A DNA stretch of 64,000 nt from contig MU008209.1 of NCBI GenBank assembly GCA_010909165.1, positions 248,001 to 312,000 of the forward strand, written 5' to 3'. A program made the position numbers and the translations under genes. Every line of letters starts with the position of its first letter. The first letter of the stretch is position 1. Below the pieces are notes generated by a model. That model searched no databases. It saw only the letters and a program-made list of their open reading frames with translations, and was not told the DNA's origin. The DNA is from Anthoceros angustus. Lineage: Eukaryota > Streptophyta > Anthocerotopsida > Anthocerotales > Anthocerotaceae. Below are positions 1 through 12,246 of the stretch, piece by piece.

Positions 1-257
1 TTCAGCAACAAACTTAACACCGACATCAACCCAGCCATTTCTGATTTCCTACAACAACATCCCGCATAAGGGTAGCAGGTCATGCTTCGGCACCACACTC
101 AGGTTCACAACAACATCTTGCATGGGTCACAACATTTTCTTCAGAGACTCCGTCCTCCATCCCATTGGTAACAATGAAATGCAGAGAAGGCGTGCATGCG
201 GGGGCCATTCACATGAGAAGAGTCTGGGAGCCCACCTGATTTTGATATCTTGCTGAA

Positions 258-364
258 TTGGTGTGGCACCTACGGGTTAGTGTAGCCCCATGTCCTCTTG
301 GTGTAGCACCTACGGGTCAGTGTAGCCCCATGTCCTCTTGGTGTGGCACCTACGGGTTAGTGTC
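258..364. repeat. 40-bp tandem repeat, about 2.7 units
   Basis: A 40-bp unit containing 'gcacctacgggt' and 'tagccccatgtcctc' is repeated almost perfectly two and two-thirds times. Units differ only at two positions (g/a and t/c). It lies downstream of the lipase stop codon, outside any coding region. The rest of 1-745 shows no gene I can support. Confidence 0.85.
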
Positions 365-745
365 CATGTTCTTTGCAAACGTTTGCCTTTTTTGAGTCTA
401 AGCTTCTTCCAGAATGTACAAAATCCTTGTTCTCCAGCCACCCGACCTCGAAATATGATGCATTGCCATCCCTCTAGCCAATCCATTCAGCTGTAAGAGA
501 GCTTGCCTCTGAGTTCAGTGTATACGCCTGAAATATCATGCTAACGGTACTCGCATCCAGACAATTTGAATCGAGTCAGTCGAGCTGAATTCACAGGGTG
601 TTTACCTCCAACGTTCAGGCTGAAAGCGCGTGAATAAGATGGCACTTGGAGCTACAAGTGATAGCAGGTTTTGTCATTTTCTTCACTGAAAACAGCCGGT
701 TCCCAACTAGACGCCTGTTAGCCTTCATTTACGGCTGAATCACAT

Positions 746-3700
746 TCACTTCGCCCTTTCTTGAGGCCTTTCTCGCCTGCGAATCCTTGGAGGTGAGTCA
801 TGAGACGCCTCATCTCCCTGGACACTGCGGTTGACATGGGCAGCTGAACTTGGAACCTCCAGCCCATCAAGCACACAGTTTTCATCCACCTTCCGGACCC
901 CTGCTCGCATTGCAGCAGTTGCCATCGCAGATGCCACATGACTTGCTGGAAACGCAAAGAAACTAGAGCTCCCAAACAATTTTGATCCCACTTCATTTTC
1001 AAACTCCCCAGAAGATTCTCTCGAGACAGCTACAGCATTTCCTTTCCTGTCATTGCCCCTTATAGACCTTGTGAGAGAGCACGATGCTGGTAACTCCCCG
1101 ACTGGAGAGATGTAACCCGAAGCATCCTGCATGGATCTAGAGGAACTCCCCGATGACCCAAATGATGGAGATTTTCCAAATCCTCCAGAGAATGATTGCC
1201 CTCTGAAGGAAGGACTTGAAACTCCAGAGAATGATTGCCCTCTCAAGGAAGGACTTGAAACTCCGTCTGCACCGTTCTCTGACTTCTTCGCTTGAAAGGT
1301 GAAACCCATCTGCCCCGAGAGGTTCAAAGGTTTCAAGCTTGGGAGATGGTCATCGGTAACCTGCTCCTTCTCCTTGCTGTTCTCCAAGAGTGGCTTTTCA
1401 CTGCCCTGCCTCTTCAACTCTTTCCTGCTGAGATTCTTAGACATCCTCTCACTGTTGGACCTCCTGCTTCTGGGCTGAGGGGTTACGAGCAGAAGGCGGG
1501 ACATGACATAAGCGAGCAGCTCCTCCCTGTGTGAGAAGGTGAAGTCCAGGTGTGCATACTCAAACTCCTCGTAAGAGGCCTGAACCCCACTTGCCTTCAA
1601 GGTGTGGTAGTGTTTCATGACCATGGACTTCGGAATCAGGCGGTCCTTCCTCCCTGCTACAACATCAACAGGGATATCTATCACACCATAGTTTGCACCA
1701 ATATCCAAAGGGTAGGGAGTGCCGTATGCCTCCATATTCGCAGCATCACTCCCAAAATCATACATGATAAACCGCTTGGTGCGCATCATCTGTGCCAGAT
1801 GGAGGGTCACATTGTAGGCTACACCTGGCATATCATCCATGTTGTAGTGAGACAGTCCAATTGCACCCACCCAATTTGAGCTATCACCTCCGACAAAGTA
1901 ACTCACAAAAATCTGCACCAATCCTCCTAATGCTGGATAATTCTGAAAATCTCTAGCTAGCTTGTTGAAAAGCATTCGGAAAAACTTGGTCGGGATATAA
2001 AAACCTGGGACAAACGGGCGCAATACAGGCTCTAGAATAGGAAGAGCGTATTGCAAAATTGTACAGGAAGGTGGCGCATTCTCATGAAAGCCTGCAGGGG
2101 ATAGGAGAATGAGTCTGGATAGACGATGTGGCTTCCCTTCTAAACGTCTTGTCACTACATACATCAATAAAGCAGCTCCACCAAGACTGTGAGCTACGGC
2201 ACACAGTTTATAAGGTTGATCCTCCTCAGCAGAACTGGCTGCAGCTTCCACCCTGTCAGAGTTTGTCTCCAGCTGTTGCAGTTCAGATTTCTTGATCTCG
2301 TGGATTCTGTTGATCATGGAAGGGATGTCAAACGTACCATGCTCATTGATGGAGTATCTCCAATATCTGCAAACATAGGAACGTCAATGATCATCTATGC
2401 CTCAATCCGGAACGACAAGTGCCGTCCTCAGCATATTCGGAGGAACAAGTGCAGAATCATACTGCTTTCTCACCTCTGCGGTGAAATGTGCTTATTCACG
2501 TGCTCCCTCGATGCCAGACCACGCAGGTTTCCGAGATATACATCATATCCTGCAAACCACCTCACCTTCCAGCCTAAAGTGAGAAGCAAGGCAACAATGG
2601 CGTGCTGTTTGCACAGAAGAAAACAGGTCAGCCTGATACCTTGGTCATAGGCCGCAAAAGCTTGTGAACCAACAACTCCATTCGAAACCCATCTACATGA
2701 GGGGAAAAGGATCATCACAAACCAGACTGAAGTGCAAACAGCAAAGCTTCCAGAGGGCTCTGCAGCATGCTTGAATCGCACGAACATGGAACCAAAAACA
2801 CATACCCCAACGACGAATCCAACAAACCATGTTGCAAATATAAAGCTTTCCGTGACTGCCGCCTGCAGCAAGAACTCGGAGTCAGCGTCCGCAATCCTGC
2901 TTCAGCAGGCTTTACATGTAAGAAAAACGCACTAAAACACTGCAGTCGTTCACAATATCAAAACTCGCCTCGGAATCCTCTCAAGCAGCAAGACATGTCC
3001 ATCAGGAGTTGTGACCCGCAGAGCTTCGTAAGGATACCTGAAAATCCAGCACGTTCCACACAAGATGAGAACAACCACGTCAAGACGAGGGCAAGGATGG
3101 AAACGGCGTCGGCAACGCACCCAAGGTTGGTGATGACGTCTTCACAAGTCCGAGCATCCGTGTTCAAGGACTGGTTCGATTGGTATCTTCCACTGGGAGC
3201 AGGATCCGCATCCCCCAGAGTAGCAGCAGGCACCAGGTCTCGCCCACCAGGATACTCGCTGTCCCCGAAAACAATCTTCCTCACGACCAGCTTCAGGGTT
3301 TCCAGCGGCGAGAATACAGGATAGAACATGACCCGCACCACATCGAAAACCTTCTCGATCGACAGCTCAATCAGCAGCTGCAGATCCTGCACCACAACAA
3401 ACCCATCAGACCCGGCGGCAGGGAGGAAAACGCCACAACCACAAAGACCCCCCAAGACACCAACCTCGATGACTCCTCGCCGCCGGTTGGGAGCATCGTG
3501 GCCCCCGAAATCCTTGATGCTGCTGTTGTGCCGGCTGAGGAAGTACATCTTGTTCAAACTCTGCGCGCTGCTGGACCGGCTGTGCATCCTGCTCCCAGCT
3601 CTGGACGGCCCCGTAACCCCAAACAGCCAGCGCAGCGGCCACGTGAGGAAGCGCAGCATGCAGCGCAGCCACCAGAAGAAGTGCACATTCTTGTCGTGCC

Positions 3701-4342
3701 GGGAGGCGGCCCCGCCGCTGCGGCGCGAGGAAATCGAGCAGGGCGAGGAGGGCGGAATGCTACTGTCGTCGTCCTCCACCCCGGACGAGGCGCAGTCCGA
3801 GTCCGCATCCAATTCGTCATCCGTCTCGTACTCGTCGATGAACTGGTTGAAGGACGACACTCCTCTGCACGCCAACCCGATTCCTCCATCACCACACCGG
3901 CATTCCGCTCCCCACAATCACCAACTCACCACAACCCAACAAAACCCACCACACCGCACCGCAACCCAACAAAACCCAAGACCAAGACCAAGAACCCAGA
4001 ATCCATACTCTTCCATCCACCGAGGCAGCCTGGGCGGCCGGAAGGTAGGCCTCAGCTCCCACCCCTGCACGCCCTCCATGACCGAGGTCCTTCCGGGCAG
4101 CACCGCCAGCAGCAATGCAGAGAAGCCATTGATGAGCTTCACCGCGTTGTTGAAGCTCTCCTGCGTGATGGTCTTGATGGACCTGGCCACAACCCGAGCG
4201 GAAGCAGATCAGAAGCTTCGCCATTGCAGCGCAATTGCACGGCCACGATCCAAATCCAGCGCAACCCGACCCGGCCCGGCCCGGCCCGTGTCACTCACTC
4301 TTTGGCAATGCCAAGCACGTTGTCCACAACCCGCTGCATCAT
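746..4342 (-). CDS. Lipase-like alpha/beta hydrolase, membrane-associated, 9 exons
   Basis: It matches the plant family of AB-hydrolase-associated lipase-region proteins (Arabidopsis At1g18460/At1g73920 type), from the N-terminus (MQRVVDNVLGIAKE, then a WELRPTF block) to the C-terminus. Exons on the minus strand: 4342-4299, 4182-about 4006, 3864-3465, 3386-3121, 3037-2969, 2862-2806, 2692-2640, 2549-2474, 2366-746. All join in frame. The N-terminal half has an acidic Asp/Ser-rich stretch and a hydrophobic Trp/Leu-rich segment that may insert in a membrane. The hydrolase core has the nucleophile elbow AHSLGG (about 2200), an acid in GRKDRLIP (about 1645) and a His in EYAHLDF (about 1570), a plausible Ser-Asp-His triad. 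The last exon has a Ser-rich tail with two SPSxRGQSFSG repeats. Intron 5 uses a GC donor. The start could be 4342 or 4339 (two adjacent ATGs). Substrate is not known for the family; lipid ester hydrolysis is inferred. Confidence 0.9.
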
Positions 4343-4859
4343 CGCATGGCGCAAGGAGCCGGTCACAGAGCAAAGCAGCAGCTGCTCCTGCTGCTTCTGC
4401 GCATCGCGCCACACAATGCGGTCGAGGACGACGGAATTGGCCCACACACCCCCCCTCCTCCGCCCCGATCGTGACGACGAATCGCCCACCAAACACACAA
4501 AAACCAACACAAGGGCCGCCTCAGCGGCAGCGTAGCGCACACAGGCACTAATAGTCTCCTAAGAAGCCACGGCCCCGGCCTGGTCCCGTGCGCCCCCGGC
4601 CCGCCCCGGCCCGACGTGTCCTCCAACTGGGATAACCACAATTGCCGGCCACGTAAGGCCGTCTGACATACTTTATCCGGCTGACTTCCATGCGGCCGTG
4701 ACCTCGACCCGCCACGCTGCCCCTCCTACCGCATCCTTTGCCTGGATTGATTTTCATCTTTGAACTAAGAAATAAACCTTCATAATTTCACTCAAACAGC
4801 AGGATATTGCTCGATGCATCTTCAAAATCACACCACGTTGGTTGCCCGATCAAAATTAC
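4343..4859. other. Intergenic, 5' flank of the lipase-like gene
   Basis: GC-rich, C-rich DNA with CCGGCCCGGCCC-type runs just upstream of the lipase start. It probably holds the promoter and 5'UTR of that minus-strand gene. No gene seen. Confidence 0.4.
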
Positions 4860-5160
4860 ACACGAGGAAGAAGAGAATAGAAGAGGAAGACAAGAGGAAG
4901 AAAAGAGGAAGAAGAGAATAAGAGAAAAGAGGAAGAAGAGAATAAGAGAAAAGAGGAAGAAGAGAATAAGAGAAAAGAGGAGAAGAGAATAAGAGAAAAG
5001 AGGAGAAGAGAAGAGGAGAAGAGAAGAGGAGAAGAGGAGAAGAGGAGAAGAGGAGAAGAGGAGAAGAGAAAAGGAGACGAGAAGAGGAGACGAGAAGAAG
5101 AGAAGAGAAGAGAAGAGAAGAGAAGAAAATAAAAGAGACGAGACGAGACGAGAAGAGAGA
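4860..5160. repeat. Polypurine (GA-rich) low-complexity tract
   Basis: About 300 bp in which the plus strand is almost only A and G, built from variants of gagaa, gaggag and gaagag, with an internal 24-bp periodicity (gaagagaataagagaaaagag) near 4910-4990. It contains almost no pyrimidines. Reading frames through it are low-complexity artefacts. Confidence 0.9.
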
Positions 5161-5760
5161 CGTCACGTTTCATGATTCTAGGGTTTTGGTAGCGTTTTGT
5201 TGGAGACTTGTGGAAGTTGCGGAGGACACGACATGGCTAAGGCGTCACGACGCGAGCGGGAGTGGAGCGTGAAGTTGGTGGCTGATGGCACTGGGAGAGG
5301 AGGCGTGGCCGTGGGGACATGGAAGGGGCCAATGGGGGGAAGGCACGGTTTGAGGCTCGATCTGGAAAGCGGCCATTTAGGCTCTATCTGGTTGGGCGGA
5401 GGGGAAGTGGGGACGGAATTGGCGGAGGGGTTAGCGGGCTGATGCACCAATCGCAGGGCGTCGTCTTGTCCGACGCTGTGCAGCAGTGTCGTGTGTCATG
5501 TCGTGTCTCCCGTTTCCGAGACACCCGAATTCTGGACTGGACTGTGTGTAGATAAGGCTTGCGCACGCTTCCCAACTGCCCTGTTTCTGTTTCCGAGTTG
5601 TTTGCGGCATTCCGAATTGGGAGTCCGTGCCCTGTCCGACGATGCCTGCAGCCGCCCAAGTCCCCAGGCGGCTCTTGGCCAGCCAGCCCAATCCGTTTCC
5701 GTGCTGGGCAGATACGGGCGTTCTTTACTGTGTTCTTCTGCTACACCAGGTTCGCTGCCT
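5161..5760. other. Intergenic, nothing recognised
   Basis: No splice-consistent coding region with recognisable similarity. Short open frames on both strands overlap each other and look like chance. Confidence 0.4.
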
Positions 5761-5769
5761 CCACACACC

Positions 5770-6125
5770 TCCGATGAACTGCCTTGATGTACGTGGGCAT
5801 GTCGTGGGGTGACCTCAGGACAGTGGTCAATGTTGGCTGCCTCCATGGACCTCTCGTAGGCTGCCTTGGTGTGCATGGATATGTCATGGGGTGAATCCGG
5901 GTCAATGTTGGCTGCCTCCATGGACCTCTCGTAGCCTGCCTTGATGTGCATGGATATGTCACGGGGTGAATCCGGGTCAATGTTGGCTGCCCCCATCACC
6001 CTCACTCCTCCACGAGGAAGAAGAAGAATATATTACACCTCCTGGACGTTGCCTTGCACTACGTAAATATGCTATAGGTTAACCTGGGTCAAATGTTGGT
6101 TGGCTGCCTCCATGGACCTCCAATA
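5770..6125. repeat. About 75-bp imperfect tandem repeat
   Basis: Units contain 'gttggctgcctccatggac', 'ctcgtagsctgcctt', 'gtgcatggatatgtcatggggtgaatccgg' style segments and recur at about 5828, 5903 and 5978, with degenerate units before and after. The unit length is a multiple of three, so a minus-strand open frame (6005-5496) reads as repeats with AANIDPDSP and DISMH. No other sign of a gene. Confidence 0.75.
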
Positions 6126-6239
6126 CGAGACCTTGATGAACGTACATAGATGTGGAGCCTGCCGGTGGGGTGTTGGTTCCTTCCTGTCGGTCTATACTAG
6201 TTATATAAATTTTTTACAACCACATCTGTTGACATGAAG

Positions 6240-6313
6240 GACCGCATAGCGCAGTGGATTAGCGCGTTGGACTTCGGATCCAAAGGTCGTGGGTTCGAAT
6301 CCCATTGTGGTCG
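6240..6313 (+). tRNA. tRNA-Arg, anticodon TCG
   Basis: A complete cloverleaf can be drawn. Acceptor stem GACCGCA pairs with TGTGGTC (one G-T pair). The D stem is GCGC/GCGC. The anticodon stem TTGGA/TCCAA encloses loop CTTCGGA, anticodon TCG, decoding CGA (Arg). The T arm is GTGGG-TTCGAAT-CCCAT, and the discriminator base is G. There is no intron. The internal A box and B box (GGTTCGAATCC) are intact, and a short T run follows downstream, as expected for a Pol III gene. Confidence 0.95.
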
Positions 6314-6524
6314 ATGCTTATTGTGTTTTGTCCGTCAAAATCTTTGATTGTTGTTTTGGTCGTAATACGTTAGAATAAAAAGAGAATATTTTTATCTTAA
6401 ATATTTTTTATGCCCTGTACCTTTTTCCTAGTGCATTAGTGCTGTGGGAAGAAAAGAAAAAGAACTCTATTCAAGTCCACTAAGGACGAATTTCCATCAT
6501 GGGACTTGGTACTTAACAACCTGT

Positions 6525-8451
6525 ACCATGGTGTGGGAAGAAGAAGAACAAGAACTCTATTTAAGTCCACTAAGGACGGATGGGAAGAAGAAGAAAAAGA
6601 ACTCTATTTAAGTCCACTAAGGATGGATTTCCATCATGGGACTTGGTACATGGTGTGGGAAGAAGAAGAACAAGAACTCTATTTAAGTCCACTAAGGACG
6701 GATGGGAAGAAGAAGAAAAAGAACTCTATTTAAGTCCACTAAGGATGGATTTCCATCATGGGACTTGGTACGTAACACCTTGTACCATGGTGTGCATAAG
6801 CTACTTGTAGAAGAAGAAGAAGAAGAAAGAATTTTATTTAAGTTTACTAAGGACGGATTTCCGTATGGGACTTGATACTTAACAACTTGTACCATGATGT
6901 GCCTAAGCTATACTTGCACCAAGGGCATCCACTCCCTTCAAGCACCCCATCTAAGTACCGATCTAATCTAAGCTCAGGATGCTTAATCACGAGGTTCTTA
7001 TAAAGGTGTGTCCATTTGGCCTAAGCCATTTGGACACACCTCAAAGGAGGGAAGGGGTCCTGCTCACTACCTTATTTTAGGAGGACCATGGAAGAAGACG
7101 GAGAACTCCTCTCAATCACCCCTTCCACCGCAAGTCACCAAGATCTCAAGTTTCTCAACCAAGCCAAAGTCGAAGTGCGTTACAAAGTCTTCCCCCTAAA
7201 TCCCTCGACGATAAAAAAATCGTTGTTGTTGTCGAGAAGTGATATCCACACATGGGTTCATTGAATCTCCACACCCCCTAAATGCCTCGACGATAAAAAA
7301 TTCATTGTTGTTGTTGAGGAGTGACATCCAGACATGGGTTCATGGAAACTCCATTCATTGAAATTCCACAGTTAAGCGTTGTCCAGCTAGATTGATCCAG
7401 ATTGGGTGCCCAACTTCATAGTCTTATGGGGTTGGGTGCCCAACTTCATAGTCTTATGGGGCTGCCAGTAATAAGCATCCAGTGGAGTGACATCCAGACA
7501 TGGTTCATTGGTCTTCGTCTCCCCCAAGTGCGGGGCCGCAAGTTGTTAGTGCCCCAACTACATTCTTCCTGACGAGTGCAGGGCCTGGCTGTTGGTGCCC
7601 CTACTACATTCTTCATGTGGATTGATTCGGATGGGGTGCCATCCATCTTCCAGCTTCATAGTCCTACAGGGCTGCCAGTATAAGCATCCGCCTTCGTCTC
7701 CCCTGTGCGCCAGTTATTAGTGCCACCTAGTTACTCCGGTTCAAATCCCAGTGCAGGACTTCGCTGGAAAAGTTGGTTACAAAGAAGTGTAAGCTGGGGT
7801 GGAAGCTTGTCGAATTCGACTGAGTGTCCAAAATGCCTCTTGACGAAATGTCATGCATGGTTAACGAGAAAACCATATGTGAGAAAGCCCTACCAACCAA
7901 CACAAGACCTGGATGCTGCACTCGTCGAACTGGAAGACCGCATGCGGTGTTGCATGGAGCTCTCAAGCATCAGGCTCCCGCATACCTACGCACAACTCCG
8001 GCCCAACCTCAGGTGCAAGTCATAGCATTTCCCGACCTTGCAGGAACGCTTCCGCTACTGAGGTAGGGCATGTTCCGGCTTCCACTGAAGACAACGCCAA
8101 AACCAGGCATCGTAGGCTCCAGCTTAGACTGCAAGCTAGGATACTTGCTTCTGGCGTCGCGTACAGCAAACCACAACACCTTTTTCTCCATCTTTCCACA
8201 CCGCGGTGAAGAGGTTGAAGAGACTCAAGGATCCACCTTCTCTGCCGAAATGCTTCCACCTGGTGCTGTCAGCATGACCTGCCTCCAAACCCCAGTCCGC
8301 CAGCTCCCGGCCTCCTCGCTTTCAGGCATCACAGTAAGCATGTTGAAGGACATGAAGGTAGTGTGAGAAAGCTGCAAGCGAGGACAAAACAATCTATGTC
8401 AGAGTGGTCCATAGGTTTTACCATTTGACAGGTCTCTCAACAGCTTCAACT
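6525..8451. repeat. 1.93-kb tandem repeat unit, copy 1
   Basis: This copy is nearly identical to 8452-10382, about 1,930 bp downstream. The unit begins with GAA-rich blocks ('gaagaagaagaacaag' followed by 'ctctatttaagtccactaag') repeated several times, then unique sequence (about 6900-7380), then shorter internal repeats ('cttcatagtcttatgggg', 'agtgcggggccgc'). The 3' part has no recognised gene. Differences between copies are mostly contractions of short runs, for example 'ccccc' against 'cccc'. The copies join with 4 bp (ctgt) in common. Confidence 0.85.
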
Positions 8452-10382
8452 GTACCATGGTGTGGGAAGAAGAAGAACAAGAACTCTATTTAAGTCCACT
8501 AAGGACGGATGGGAAGAAGAAGAAAAGAACTCTATTTAAGTCCACTAAGGATGGATTTCCATCATGGGACTTGGTACATGGTGTGGGAAGAAGAAGAACA
8601 AGAACTCTATTTAAGTCCACTAAGGACGGATGGGAAGAAGAAGAAAAGAACTCTATTTAAGTCCACTAAGGATGGATTTCCATCATGGGACTTGGTACGT
8701 AACACCTTGTACCATGGTGTGCATAAGCTACTTGTAGAAGAAGAAGAAGAAGAAAGAATTTTATTTAAGTTTACTAAGGACGGATTTCCGTATGGGACTT
8801 GATACTTAACAACTTGTACCATGATGTGCCTAAGCTATACTTGCACCAAGGGCATCCACTCCCTTCAAGCACCCCATCTAAGTACCGATCTAATCTAAGC
8901 TCAGGATGCTTAATCACGAGGTTCTTATAAAGGTGTGTCCATTTGGCCTAAGCCATTTGGACACACCTCAAAGGAGGGAAGGGGTCCTGCTCACTACCTT
9001 ATTTTAGGAGGACCATGGAAGAAGACGGAGAACTCCTCTCAATCACCCCTTCCACCGCAAGTCACCAAGATCTCAAGTTTCTCAAGCCAAAGTCGAAGTG
9101 CGTTACAAAGTCTTCCCCTAAATCCCTCGACGATAAAAAATCGTTGTTGTTGTCGAAGTGATATCCACACATGGTTCATTGAATCTCCACACCCCTAAAT
9201 GCCTCGACGATAAAAATTCATTGTTGTTGTTGAGGAGTGACATCCAGACATGGTTCATGGAAACTCCATTCATTGAAATTCCACAGTTAAGCGTTGTCCA
9301 GCTAGATTGATCCAGATTGGGTGCCCAACTTCATAGTCTTATGGGGTTGGGTGCCCAACTTCATAGTCTTATGGGGCTGCCAGTAATAAGCATCCAGTGG
9401 AGTGACATCCAGACATGGTTCATTGGTCTTCGTCTCCCCCAAGTGCGGGGCCGCAAGTTGTTAGTGCCCCAACTACATTCTTCCTGACGAGTGCGGGGCC
9501 GCAAGCTGTTGGTGCCCCCTACTACATTCTTCATGTGGATTGATTCGGATGGGGTGCCATCCATCTTCCAGCTTCATAGTCCTACGGGGCTGCCAGTATA
9601 AGCATCCCGCCTTCGTCTCCCCCGAGTGCGGGGCCGCCAGTTGTTAGTGCCACCTACGGGGTTACTCCGGTTCAAATCCCAGTGCAGGACTTCGCTGGAA
9701 AAGTTGGTTACAAAGAAGTGTAAGCTGGGGTGGAAGCTTGTCGAATTCGACTGAGTGTCCAAAATGCCTCTTGACGAAATGTCATGCATGGTTAACGAGA
9801 AAACCATATGTGAGAAAGCCCTACCAACCAACACAAGACCTGGATGCTGCACTCGTCGAACTGGAAGACCGCATGCGGTGTTGCATGGAGCTCTCAAGCA
9901 TCAGGCTCCCGCATACCTACGCACAACTCCGGCCCAACCTCAGGTGCAAGTCATAGCATTTCCCGACCTTGCAGGAACGCTTCCGCTACTGAGGTAGGGC
10001 ATGTTCCGGCTTCCACTGAAGACAACGCCAAAACCAGGCATCGTAGGCTCCAGCTTAGACTGCAAGCTAGGATACTTGCTTCTGGCGTCGCGTACAGCAA
10101 ACCACAACACCTTTTTCTCCATCTTTCCACACCGCGGTGAAGAGGTTGAAGAGACTCAAGGATCCACCTTCTCTGCCGAAATGCTTCCACCTGGTGCTGT
10201 CAGCATGACCTGCCTCCAAACCCCGGTCCGCCAGCTCCCGGCCTCCTCGCTTTCAGGCATCACAGTAAGCATGTTGAAGGACATGAAGGTAGTGTGAGAA
10301 AGCTGCAAGCGAGGACAAAACAATCTATGTCAGAGTGGTCCATAGGTTTTACCATTTGACAGGTCTCTCAACAGCTTCAACT
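8452..10382. repeat. 1.93-kb tandem repeat unit, copy 2
   Basis: Second copy of the 6525-8451 unit. After 'ttcaactgt' it continues into unique sequence (gactgccagtgg), which is the true right flank. Copy 2 keeps fuller versions of the internal 'cccccgagtgcggggccgcc' blocks near 9615, where copy 1 is contracted. It carries a B-box-like GGTTCAAATCC near 9669, without a tRNA around it. Confidence 0.85.
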
Positions 10383-11100
10383 GTGACTGCCAGTGGCCGG
10401 ATCTGGTAACTGCAATCTCTGAAAACGACCTGCTCGCTTCGCTTGCTCGATCAGCTCTAATGGTTGATTTCGATTATCTTTATCTTCACACTCTTTCCTG
10501 AATCTTGTTGAAGGATGCCTGTTGGACTTCATTCATGTCCCAGTATGTCATGCTTAGAACGTTGCAAATCAGATCGTGTTTCCTTTGCTTTGACAGGTCT
10601 CTCAAGAGCTTCAACTGTTACTGTAATCCCTGAAACTACCTGGTTGTTTTGCTTGATCTATCAGCTGTAATGCTTGAGGCCAATTAGCTCATGTTCACAC
10701 TTTGTTCTCGACCTCGTTGAAGGAAGCTTGTGGATTTCCTTCATGTCGTGCTTAGAACGTCGCTGATGAGATCGTGTTTCCTTCAGAACTAGTCATGGTC
10801 TGGCATACATTGTGCAGGATTGAAGCTCCAGGAAGTGCGAAACGGTTGCGCACCGCAGGAGTACAGGAATTGTCGACCCCGAAGCGAATCGGGCGAGATG
10901 GTATGCCTAACGTTAGGTCGAGCATTTTGGTTATGCTGGATGAATTCACGGCGCAGCCGTGAAAACCCTAAACCCTGAGGTTTGTCTTTGTCGTGCATTG
11001 CGAACTACCAGTGTGTTATTCTGTGAGAGCTGCTGAGCAGATTGAGCGATCGATCATCGAGGCGTGCCTGCTCCTTCGGCGCAGGCAGCGCGTCTCAACA
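10383..11100. other. 5' flank of the PDF-motif gene, first copy
   Basis: Non-coding sequence repeated with small changes at about 11534-12246. It contains paired segments ('gacaggtctctcaa' followed by 'agcttcaactgt') and ends in the 5' leader of the PDF-motif gene. It probably includes the promoter; no further gene seen. Confidence 0.45.
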
Positions 11101-11395
11101 TGCTTCGAGCTGCAGTTCCTTCTATGGCCTCCAAGCTTGGCGGCCTCGCAGGTTTGAGCAAGAATGTGGTGAGCTCATTCCGCCTCCTGAGGGCCTCCAG
11201 CCGCCTCTTCTCCGCTGCTGACAACAGCTATCCCCGCCGCCATATTCATCTTACGACGACCAGCGTCAGCAGCAGCAGCAGCCGCAACAGCAGCATCAGC
11301 AGCCGCAACAGCAGCAGCCGCAGCAGCAGCAACAGCAACAGCAGCAGCAGCCTCAGGAGCAGCAGCAGCCTCCGTCTCAGCAGCAACAGCCGCAG
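11101..11395 (+). pseudogene. Partial 5' copy of the PDF-motif mitochondrial protein gene
   Basis: It begins with MLRAAVPSMASKL and a basic, Ser/Leu/Arg-rich presequence (SFRLLRASSRLFSAA) typical of mitochondrial targeting. It then enters the CAG/CCG-rich Gln-Pro region and stops within it: the sequence jumps at 'gcctcctc' back to the upstream flank ('gctttcaggcatcac'). The presequence reads cleanly here, whereas the full copy at 12247 has short deletions in it ('cctcaggttt' for 'cctcgcaggttt'). So this truncated copy preserves the better 5' end. Confidence 0.75.
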
Positions 11396-12246
11396 CCTCC
11401 TCGCTTTCAGGCATCACAGTAAGCATGTTGAAGGACATGAAGGTAGTGTGAGAAAGCTGCAAGCGAGGACAAAACAATCTATGTCAGAGTGGTCCATAGG
11501 TTTTACCATTTGACAGGTCTCTCAACAGCTTCAACTGTGACTGCCAGTGGCCGGATCTGGTAACTGCAATCTCTGAAAACGACCTGCTCGCTTCGCTTGC
11601 TCGATCAGCTCTAATGGTTGATTTCGATTATCTTTATCTTCACACTCTTTCCTGAATCTTGTTGAAGGATGCCTGTTGGACTTCATTCATGTCCCAGTAT
11701 GTCATGCTTAGAACGTTGCAAATCAGATCGTGTTTCCTTTGCTTTGACAGGTCTCTCAAGAGCTTCAACTGTTACTGTAATCCTGAAACTACCTGGTTGT
11801 TTTGCTTGATCTATCAGCTGTAATGCTTGAGGCCAATTAGCTCATGTTCACACTTTGTTCTCGACCTCGTTGAAGGAAGCTTGTGGATTTCCTTCATGTC
11901 GTTAGAACGTCGCTGATGAGATCGTGTTTCCTTCAGAACTAGTCATGGTCTGGCATACATTGTGCAGGATTGAAGCTCCAGGAAGTGCAAACAGTTGCGC
12001 ACCGCAGGAGTACAGGAATTATCGACCCAAGCGAATCGGGCGAGATGGTATGCCTAACGTTAGGTCGAGCATTTTGGTTATGCTGGATGAATTCACGGCG
12101 CAGCCGTGAAAACCCTAAACCCTGAGGTTTGTCTTTGTCGTGCATTGCGAACTACCAGTGTGTTATTCTGTGAGAGCTGCTGAGCAGATTGAGCGATCGA
12201 TCATCGAGGCGTGCCTGCTCCTTCGGCGCAGGCAGCGCGTCTCAAC

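Noticed and set aside
6537-6900. Coding repeats in the GAA-rich blocks
   Set aside because: Frames such as EEEEQELYLSPLRTD arise from the repeats alone; all three frames are partly open and there is no conserved domain.
9655-9690. Possible tRNA at GGTTCAAATCC
   Set aside because: Only the B box is present; no acceptor, D or anticodon stem can be formed around it.
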